DNA of 64,000 nucleotides from Nematostella vectensis (lineage: Eukaryota > Cnidaria > Anthozoa > Actiniaria > Edwardsiidae), in the NCBI RefSeq assembly GCF_932526225.1, contig NC_064042.1:5565001-5629000 (forward strand). The letters are read 5' to 3'. Below are positions 58,455 to 64,000 of the stretch, one piece after another (the first letter of the stretch is position 1; every line of letters starts with the position of its first letter). The notes under the pieces are model-generated. The model ran no database searches. It had not been told where the DNA came from and saw only the letters and a program-made list of their open reading frames with translations. A program made the translations under genes and the position numbers.

Positions 58455-59381
58455 ATGGAGGAACGAACAGTTGAACGCACGGTTGAAGATCGGTCACCAC
58501 CACCATATAATATCCCCGGCGGACCGGTGCCTGAGATTGACGTCCCCACCCTCATACCGGAATTTGCACTGTTTGACCGAGCCCTCACCGAATACGAGAC
58601 TAGTAGAGCCTCCTTGGGAGACGAGGATAGTAGTAACACCCTTTGCAATCATGACGACCTAGTCACAGAAGACGGGGTCACTAGTTGCTTAGAGTGCGGG
58701 GAACAGATGCAGCGCGTGATCGCACACGAAAGGGAGTGGGGTTTTTACGGACATTCCGACGGCAAACGGTCTTCGGACCTAAGTCGGGTCCAGGTACGTA
58801 GGTCTGAGGATAGAAATATTGACAAGGATGTGGAGAACATGGGTTTTAGCGGGGTAATTGTATCCAAAGCTAACGAGATATACACTCAGGTGACGAAAGG
58901 CCAGATTTTTCGCGGCGACCCACGGAAGGCGATCGTCTTTGCGTGTATCTACTACGCCTACAAGATGTCCGGTAAGTGTCAGACACCGAAAACCTTGATG
59001 GAGACTTTTGGATTGAGCAGGAAGAGTTGCCTTAAGGGTCTAAAAATCTTTAGTATTAACATGCCTAAAGATTACTTACTACACGGGACGTCTCCCACCG
59101 TCGTGGACCACATTCGCGATGTGATGGATAGATTCTCGGCGTCCCCCGCACAGAAGGGAGAGGTGGTCCAGCTCTACTACAGATCTAAGAACCGCTCGTC
59201 TGAGTTGAATCGCGCTCGCCCACAATCCTTTGCGGTCGCTTTAACCTATTACTGGGTACGGCTAAAGGGGGTCGATATTACACTTAAAAAATTCTCCGAA
59301 AGAACGGGCGTCTCCGAGTTAACCATCAGTAGGAAAGCGAGAGAAGTGGCCACAGTCCTGGGTACGCCTGGTGTGGTATGA
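58455..59381 (+). CDS. TFIIB-like transcription initiation factor
   Basis: 308 residues. N-terminal zinc ribbon with Cys64-x-His66 and Cys78-x2-Cys81, a linker, then two cyclin-like repeats (about 128-205 and 212-302). Marks of the family are RKAIVFACIYYAYKMSG and TLMETFGLSRKS in repeat 1, and QSFAVALTYYWVRLKG with TLKKFSERTGVSELTISRK in repeat 2. In TFIIB these bind the TBP-promoter complex and recruit RNA polymerase. The protein is far from an animal TFIIB in length and sequence and lacks introns, and large DNA viruses of eukaryotes often encode such divergent factors. ATG 58455 fits the motif spacing; an ATG at 58438 is in another frame. It may read the shared motif found before its neighbours. 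Confidence 0.8.
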   Translation: MEERTVERTVEDRSPPPYNIPGGPVPEIDVPTLIPEFALFDRALTEYETSRASLGDEDSSNTLCNHDDLVTEDGVTSCLECGEQMQRVIAHEREWGFYGHSDGKRSSDLSRVQVRRSEDRNIDKDVENMGFSGVIVSKANEIYTQVTKGQIFRGDPRKAIVFACIYYAYKMSGKCQTPKTLMETFGLSRKSCLKGLKIFSINMPKDYLLHGTSPTVVDHIRDVMDRFSASPAQKGEVVQLYYRSKNRSSELNRARPQSFAVALTYYWVRLKGVDITLKKFSERTGVSELTISRKAREVATVLGTPGVV

Positions 59382-59471
59382 TGTTTCCTGATTTCCAGAG
59401 AAATCAGGATTTCCAGAAAACTGTAAGTTCGGAGTAGATGTGAATTAACACGTCTAAAAAATTCGAAAAAA

Positions 59472-59486
59472 GTGGTTTAAAGATTT
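59472..59486 (+). promoter_or_regulatory. Shared upstream motif, ankyrin gene
   Basis: GTGGTTTAAAGATTT, with GGTTT 28 nt before the ATG at 59502; the leader ends TATAAATGG. Confidence 0.75.
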
Positions 59487-59501
59487 GCGCCGGTTGTATA
59501 A

Positions 59502-60746
59502 ATGGTTGGAACAAGATTGCTGGTGACCGGTGGCGGTGGCGGTGATACACATCTACAGGATGACAACATGTGCGATATATACTCCTGGGGAGAATCGTGG
59601 GGGGACCCCACTGACGACTACTATGGACGGCCTCAATGGTTCGATGCGTTTTGTGGTGCGTCTGATGACTATGATCAAACCATCTTTGAGTCAGTAGTCG
59701 ACGCCGTAGGACGTGGCGGCGTCGCGGAGGTTGATGAGTACTTTAGTAGCCCAGCTGAGGCGACAGGTGACCGCCTCTCTGACGAGTTGGAGAAGGTCAT
59801 GCTGGCCGCAGTGAGCTGTGACAATCTTGGTGCCATGGAGGCGTGCCGCCACCACGGGGCGGTCGGCCTCGACGGGGCTTTGGCGCGCGCTTCCTCTCGT
59901 GGTCATGTCGGCGTGGTGGGGAGGTGTCTAGAGTGGGGCGCCGGTGGGTTGGGGCAGGCGCTTCGATGCGCGGTCTCTAACGGTCACCTGGAGACTGTGA
60001 GGATGCTTCGTGACGCAGGTGCAAAGATATCTGATGTGGAGTATGACGTCAAAGATCCCGATGGCGACCACTGGGAGTGGCTGGGACACCTAGACTCAGA
60101 GATGGAGAGGGCTGGCAGGGGCGGCAACGTCAGGGTCGTTAGAATGTGTTGTGAGCTGGGGGCCTGTTCGTTCTTTGAGCCGGCCACCGAGGCGGCCAGG
60201 TACGGTCACATAGGGGTTTTAGAGGTGATGAATGACTACTGTGATGATGTATGTGTCTGGGAGGAGGCCATGATTGAGGCCGCGGGGTGGGATCAGGTGG
60301 GGGTGGCCAGGTGGTTAATAGAGAGGGGTGTTGGTGATTATGTTGGTGCTTACACCATTGAGGCGGTGTCCAATGGCTGCTATAGGTTTCTAAGACTGTT
60401 GAGGGAGAGCTTTGAGAATTTCAACCCAGACTACGCCCTGTTAGAAGCTACTGAACGTAATAATATTGGTATTATGAGGCTGTGCCTCGAGTTGGGTGCG
60501 GTCGACCTCTCTAGACCTATGGTCTATGCATGTTTTTGGGGTATGCGTGAGGCCATGGCCCTACTACGCGAGGCGCAGGGTTGGGGTTATGTGCATGAGG
60601 AGTTGTTTAGGAGTCGGCATAAGCGTGAGTTCTTGAGGAAGATTGAGGATGAGTTAATGCCCAAGGCTTGGCACCCAGACAGGTTCTGGGATTGGTGCAT
60701 GGATGAGCAAGAGAAGGAAATGTTGGGAGAATGCTTCGCTAGGTAG
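59502..60746 (+). CDS. Ankyrin-repeat protein, virus-like region
   Basis: 414 residues. After a unique acidic, Trp/Tyr-rich first 90 residues (YSWGESWGDPTDDYYG), there are about eight degenerate ankyrin units of the short-loop type (GALARASSRGHVGVVGRCLE; LRCAVSNGHLETVRMLRDAG; IGIMRLCLELGAVDLSRP). Such loose, GH-VEVV type repeats are common in proteins of large DNA viruses. Ends in a basic, Trp-rich tail. The start at 59502 follows from the 28-nt spacing; an ATG at 59569 is an alternative. Likely a protein-binding adaptor; the partner is unknown. Confidence 0.7.
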   Translation: MVGTRLLVTGGGGGDTHLQDDNMCDIYSWGESWGDPTDDYYGRPQWFDAFCGASDDYDQTIFESVVDAVGRGGVAEVDEYFSSPAEATGDRLSDELEKVMLAAVSCDNLGAMEACRHHGAVGLDGALARASSRGHVGVVGRCLEWGAGGLGQALRCAVSNGHLETVRMLRDAGAKISDVEYDVKDPDGDHWEWLGHLDSEMERAGRGGNVRVVRMCCELGACSFFEPATEAARYGHIGVLEVMNDYCDDVCVWEEAMIEAAGWDQVGVARWLIERGVGDYVGAYTIEAVSNGCYRFLRLLRESFENFNPDYALLEATERNNIGIMRLCLELGAVDLSRPMVYACFWGMREAMALLREAQGWGYVHEELFRSRHKREFLRKIEDELMPKAWHPDRFWDWCMDEQEKEMLGECFAR

Positions 60747-60793
60747 ACGTCGGCCGGCTAGGAGGGTGAGTATCGAGGCGTAAAAAATGAAAA

Positions 60794-60808
60794 GTGATTT
60801 AAGGACAT
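60794..60808 (+). promoter_or_regulatory. Shared upstream motif, zinc-repeat gene
   Basis: GTGATTTAAGGACAT. It overlaps an ATG at 60807 and lies 29 nt before the ATG at 60825, so the second ATG is the better start. Confidence 0.7.
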
Positions 60809-60824
60809 GACCGGTTTGATAGAA

Positions 60825-61154
60825 ATGGAGAACCAAACGGTGAAAGACCCGAAAGTATCCCCCGTAAAGCGAACAACGGATTATAAGTGTCTTCATGGTA
60901 GAGTGAAATATTATTGCAAAGATTGTCACGGATCGCAAATCTGCCCTCACAACCGGAGAAAAACGCGGTGCAGAGAATGTAACGGCGGTAGCATTTGTGA
61001 GCACAGACGAGCAAGATATGTCTGTAAAGACTGCAAGGGGAAAGGGATGTGTGAACACGGCAAACAGAGACCCTTTTGTAAGTTATGCGGAGGGTCTCAA
61101 ATATGCGAACACGATAGACAAAAGCATCATTGCAGAACGTGTAACGGAAATTAA
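60825..61154 (+). CDS. CxH/CxxC zinc-repeat protein
   Basis: 109 residues. About four tandem units of the form ICEHxxxxxxCKxCxGGS: C-x-H, six or seven residues, C-x2-C. One unit starts with CLH. The regular Cys/His spacing indicates zinc binding. I recall this repeat from giant virus, oomycete and marine invertebrate proteins but know no proven function. Start chosen at 60825 by motif spacing; the longer frame from 60807 would begin inside the motif. Confidence 0.75.
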   Translation: MENQTVKDPKVSPVKRTTDYKCLHGRVKYYCKDCHGSQICPHNRRKTRCRECNGGSICEHRRARYVCKDCKGKGMCEHGKQRPFCKLCGGSQICEHDRQKHHCRTCNGN

Positions 61155-61353
61155 CATTGACCCACTCAGTTTTGTAACGCGTCTCACGTTACAAAACACA
61201 TACATTCCTAATCACCCTAACAACTAGCGATTCTGAAAATAGGTTTTGTATTTACATTGAGAGTTCGCGGTCGCCAGGGTGGTCTGGTATGCACACGTGA
61301 ACAGGTATTGTCTTCTTGCGGTACGTCACATCCGTCCACATGCACCCCGCATG
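61155..61353. other. Gap between convergent genes
   Basis: 199 bp separating the plus-strand and minus-strand gene blocks. No hairpin or clear polyadenylation signal stands out. Confidence 0.4.
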
Positions 61354-62868
61354 TTACCGGAATAGATACCAAGCTAAACCAGCCGTAAAGGCTGTGATCG
61401 TGGCAAGGTTAGTTTCGTGCTGTGTGTTCGTGGGTTTAATCACGTCCGGCTTTGGGTTAGTTTTCGCCTCCGGTTCCGGTTTGTGAGCCGTGACTGACTC
61501 GGTATGAGGTAACACAATCTTTGAATGACCCATATTATGTTTTGGGATCGTTTTTATCTCGTTATTTATCGGATTCAACCCCAGTTTCATATCTGTGGTG
61601 GCTTTTTGTAACTTGTTATTATAGTCAGCGATCGAAGTGTTGTTATTTATCACAAGATACGATGGACTTAACCAACAGCCGAGGGCGAAAGCCAGGTCTA
61701 GTTTTTGTCTCGCCTGTTGTAAAGCAAACTGATACCGTTGTATACTTTTCGATATACTGTTTTCCACCACCGCGCTTTCGAAGAGTTTCGTGAAGACCTG
61801 TTTCGTTTCCTGAGCTGAACCGCTATCACCGACGATTGACGACCGGGTCTGAACTTGCGCGCCTAGAATACAGTAAACAAAGGCTTCGATGCTCTGGTTT
61901 ATCCTAGACAACCCAGCTTTGGTTAACCCCATTGATTTTTCTGGAAAGAACCACTCATACTGAAACCCAGTTCTAAGATCTTTCAGGTACTCGATCTCAA
62001 AGTGATTCATGTGTTCGTGGTCGCTTTTGGCAGCGTCCCATTCGTCGTGTAATTGATCAATGGTGCCATAAGGCTTATACTTGTCGTTAGAAGATGACAA
62101 GCCGTGATAATCATAATTATAAACGTTCCCTAACCCATGATTTATCGGTCCGAGGAACCGGAAATCGTCACCAGTTCGGAATTCTGTTCTTAGTTTTTGG
62201 TAAGCCGCTTCGCTGTAAAAGTTTTTATTCCAACTAAAGAGCCTATCTTTTGGAAGAGGGCATTGTAGCTCGTTTAATATTCGTCTGATAGTGAAAATGA
62301 TGTGAAATCTGTAGAATGACCCCACTTGAGAGTCGTCAATCATGTCACGCGTCACACCACATCCAGCAGTCGCGCAAAACATAGCAAAATTTAAGGCTTG
62401 ACTCCAATAACTGAGGTTTGGGGCGTCGAGCCACCTACTAGCCTCCTTTGCTGTTCTGAATACTAGCAAGCTGTCGGTGAATATGTCCCTAAAAACAAAG
62501 TGTGTCTTCACCTTTGGTGTTATAAAAACATTAAAAGAGACGTAATTATTTCTCGTAGGGTTTTCGTCCCACGGTAATATCTTGTACTCTGCACGCGCGT
62601 CTAGTCTGTATTGTTTTGGGAACCCAAACAGTTGCTGGATCGTTTCCTTGTATGCTTGTGTGTCGTCGGCGACTAGAAAATCCTGGATATTCTCGGGTTT
62701 CCAGCTATCACCAGGGAAGTGATATAACGTTTTGACTAGATTCCCATTCTTGTCGAATGGATCGTATTCGTCCCCATTGAAAACGAATTTCACATTGCCG
62801 TGCTCGTCGGCAGAGAACCTGAAGCGTGAGTAGTAGGGGTACCTTTTCACAAATTCTGTAAACTTCAT
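61354..62868 (-). CDS. 504-residue tail-anchored protein of a virus-like family
   Basis: A globular N-terminal part rich in aromatic residues (RYPYYSRFRFSADEHG), conserved-looking blocks LSYWSQALNFAMFCATAGCG, DFRFLGPINHGLGNVYNYDY and RINQSIEAFVYCILGAQVQT, then a Lys/Pro-rich stretch and a C-terminal hydrophobic segment (ITAFTAGLAWYLF) that could anchor it in a membrane. I recall relatives in cnidarian, mollusc and other marine invertebrate assemblies, beside homologues of the next gene, but no characterised function. The first ATG (62880) is 18 nt from the motif; the second (62868) is 30 nt, matching the other genes, and is chosen. Confidence 0.65.
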   Translation of the reverse strand: MKFTEFVKRYPYYSRFRFSADEHGNVKFVFNGDEYDPFDKNGNLVKTLYHFPGDSWKPENIQDFLVADDTQAYKETIQQLFGFPKQYRLDARAEYKILPWDENPTRNNYVSFNVFITPKVKTHFVFRDIFTDSLLVFRTAKEASRWLDAPNLSYWSQALNFAMFCATAGCGVTRDMIDDSQVGSFYRFHIIFTIRRILNELQCPLPKDRLFSWNKNFYSEAAYQKLRTEFRTGDDFRFLGPINHGLGNVYNYDYHGLSSSNDKYKPYGTIDQLHDEWDAAKSDHEHMNHFEIEYLKDLRTGFQYEWFFPEKSMGLTKAGLSRINQSIEAFVYCILGAQVQTRSSIVGDSGSAQETKQVFTKLFESAVVENSISKSIQRYQFALQQARQKLDLAFALGCWLSPSYLVINNNTSIADYNNKLQKATTDMKLGLNPINNEIKTIPKHNMGHSKIVLPHTESVTAHKPEPEAKTNPKPDVIKPTNTQHETNLATITAFTAGLAWYLFR

Positions 62869-62885
62869 CTTATATGACATATAAG

Positions 62886-62900
62886 ATGTTTTTAAATCAG
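62886..62900 (-). promoter_or_regulatory. Shared upstream motif, 504-residue gene
   Basis: On the minus strand CTGATTTAAAAACAT; its GATTT begins at 62898, 30 nt before the ATG at 62868. Confidence 0.6.
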
Positions 62901-62958
62901 TCCTTTACGCATCTCAATTCATAGATCCATCCGACGGGAGTTCTCTCGTACAGAAATT

Positions 62959-63564
62959 TCACCGAGCGGGTCGACTCACCAGGTCTTTCAAAATCTCTTC
63001 TCTTACTGTTTCCCTCAGCTTGGTAATGTTTACGTTTTTTTCGTCCTCTCTTACCGACTTTTGACGGATCTGGAGCTTTAGAGCCTCAAACTTGTCCAAC
63101 TCGTTCAAGATTAAAGAGAACTCTTCGTCTGATATTTTGTTGTCTTTTAAAGCTTTAGAGACCAGGTCGCGTATGCTATTTACTTTTGCCTTTGCCATCG
63201 CCGCTGTTTGGTCGTGCTTGGAGACTTTTTGCGACAGCCGTTTAGAAACCGCCGCACAGCCTACAGAGGTGAGACCGAAAACACCAGCCAAAGCACCCAA
63301 CGGAACTCCAACGATGATGCCCAAACCTGACAGAGAAGTCCCCAAACCACTAGACCCAAGAATGACGGATAAGAGTCCTAAGACCACACTTAACTTTGAA
63401 AACACGCTCTGCCCTCGTTTATACTTTTTCCTCACGTTCTCGTAATGTTTAACTTCTTGCTCCAAACTTCCCAAAACATCGTGGGTCTTTTGGAGTCTGA
63501 AGTTATCACCCGAGGGGCTGACCCCTCGGGGTACGTTCGGGTAGATTGAGTTGTACTCTTCCAT
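62959..63564 (-). CDS. 201-residue membrane protein with coiled-coil tail
   Basis: Residues 1-20 contain the YNSIYPNVP lead. About 24-52: charged helix (EQEVKHYENVRKKYKRG). About 57-106: Gly-rich hydrophobic region long enough for two membrane helices. About 108-201: charged helical tail, with one EF-hand-like segment (DNKISDEEF, about 141-149) that lacks enough ligands to be called. Same family context as the 504-residue gene in other marine invertebrate genomes, from memory. Role not known; a membrane-active or virion membrane protein is a guess. The shared motif lies at 63586-63600, inside the end of the upstream gene. Confidence 0.65.
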   Translation of the reverse strand: MEEYNSIYPNVPRGVSPSGDNFRLQKTHDVLGSLEQEVKHYENVRKKYKRGQSVFSKLSVVLGLLSVILGSSGLGTSLSGLGIIVGVPLGALAGVFGLTSVGCAAVSKRLSQKVSKHDQTAAMAKAKVNSIRDLVSKALKDNKISDEEFSLILNELDKFEALKLQIRQKSVREDEKNVNITKLRETVREEILKDLVSRPAR

Positions 63565-63585
63565 AGCTTTATTATGGGGAGAGTT

Positions 63586-63600
63586 TATTCTTTAAGTGAT
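63586..63600 (-). promoter_or_regulatory. Weak shared upstream motif, 201-residue gene
   Basis: Minus strand ATCACTTAAAGAATA, keeping the TTAAAGA core, 34 nt before the ATG. The TAA of the upstream gene is part of this motif. Confidence 0.45.
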
Positions 63601-63993
63601 TTCTAAAATTAGACGTATCGGGTAGAGACCGCGCTCTATTGTGTTTCCGTCACCGCCCTTTATACTAAGACGGAGACTACTCACGTAACCGACTGATGTG
63701 GTGCTAACCCGTACCGGATCGCTTGGATTGAGGTATATCTTTCCTTCATCAAGTTCTACACTTGCTAGGATTTGTGAGGGCGCCCCTTGTTGGAGGGAGT
63801 CGGACGCGTTCACAAGATCGCAGTGGATAAAAATAGCCTCGTGACCTATCGTCTTTATCTTGTGGTGAGTGTTTGCTTCCAGCTCCCTGGTCTTGAGTCC
63901 TAACAGGCAGGCGAGCGGCTCATTCAGCACGACGTTCCGATGAACTTCGAGTGACGAGTCTCTAATAGAGACTGACTTTTCACCAAGACGCAT
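63592..63993 (-). CDS. 133-residue protein, possibly partial
   Basis: The frame stays open to the window end, so the ATG at 63993 may be internal. The sequence is mostly beta-like, with alternating hydrophobics (IFIHCDLVNASD, ILASVELDEGKIYL, VSSLRLSIKGGDGN, LYPIRLILEIT). The C-terminal pattern recalls the end of jelly-roll-like proteins coded by Polinton-like and related invertebrate elements, but this is a resemblance from memory and not a firm call. It overlaps the motif of the next gene, so the two are tightly packed. Confidence 0.5.
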   Translation of the reverse strand: MRLGEKSVSIRDSSLEVHRNVVLNEPLACLLGLKTRELEANTHHKIKTIGHEAIFIHCDLVNASDSLQQGAPSQILASVELDEGKIYLNPSDPVRVSTTSVGYVSSLRLSIKGGDGNTIERGLYPIRLILEIT

Positions 63994-64000
63994 ACCCCCA

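Noticed and set aside
60807-60824. Longer start for the zinc-repeat protein
   Set aside because: This ATG falls inside the promoter-like motif; the next ATG fits the spacing of the other genes.
62959-63564. EF-hand calcium-binding call for the 201-residue protein
   Set aside because: Only one partial loop is visible and ligand positions are incomplete.

Overview
The window looks like nuclear DNA of an anthozoan cnidarian, most likely a sea anemone or relative. The reasons are: long AT-rich stretches with sparse genes; very large single-exon TPR-CHAT genes of the TTC28-like type that are expanded in cnidarians; LINE, Ty3/Gypsy-like, Crypton-like and MITE remnants; and short palindromic repeats of a kind I recall from anthozoan genomes. 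There are no operons, ribosome-binding sites, rRNA or tRNA genes that I can see. The assignment is from memory of families and was not searched.

The first 57.6 kb is a tandem segmental duplication. One unit is a TPR-CHAT gene plus a long downstream/upstream spacer. Three gene copies are present: the 3' end of copy 1 (1-890), a complete copy 2 (21725-25426) and a complete copy 3 (43184-47017). The truncated start of a fourth unit (promoter-like piece) stops at about 57650. Each gene encodes about 150 N-terminal residues, 11 or 12 near-identical 40-residue TPR units, divergent TPRs, a disordered acidic linker and a C-terminal CHAT (caspase-like) domain with an apparent His/Cys dyad. The CHAT part is almost unchanged between copies while the TPR array varies in number and order. 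A 75-bp minisatellite sits exactly on the stop codon and varies in copy number (3, 4, 1). Each gene seems to have a non-coding first exon 4-5 kb upstream, next to a CRE-like TGACGTCA site.

The spacers have been remodelled by mobile DNA. Copy 1 has a nested stack: a piggyBac-like MITE (TTAA sites) holding a LINE 3' fragment with an (AATAC)n tail, which in turn holds a ~5 kb segment with a decayed Crypton-type tyrosine recombinase gene and clustered GGGACA-N-TTCCC repeats. Copy 2 carries a LINE (endonuclease plus RT) split by a Gypsy-like element that has lost its reverse transcriptase core. Copy 3 has deletions and two intact MITEs, plus about 3 kb of sequence not seen in the other copies.

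From about 57651 to the end the character changes abruptly: compact, intron-free, higher-GC genes, four on the plus strand facing three on the minus strand. They encode a small membrane protein, a TFIIB-like factor, an ankyrin-repeat protein, a CxH/CxxC zinc-repeat protein, a 504-residue tail-anchored protein, a 201-residue double-membrane-segment protein and a partial 133-residue protein. Six of the seven are preceded, 28-34 nt before the start codon, by a shared motif close to GTGGTTTAAAGACAT (the seventh has its upstream region outside the window). This looks like an integrated DNA virus or large virus-like transposon with its own transcription factor and promoter code, entering the host array by breaking the fourth unit. 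Its identity is not settled from this window.
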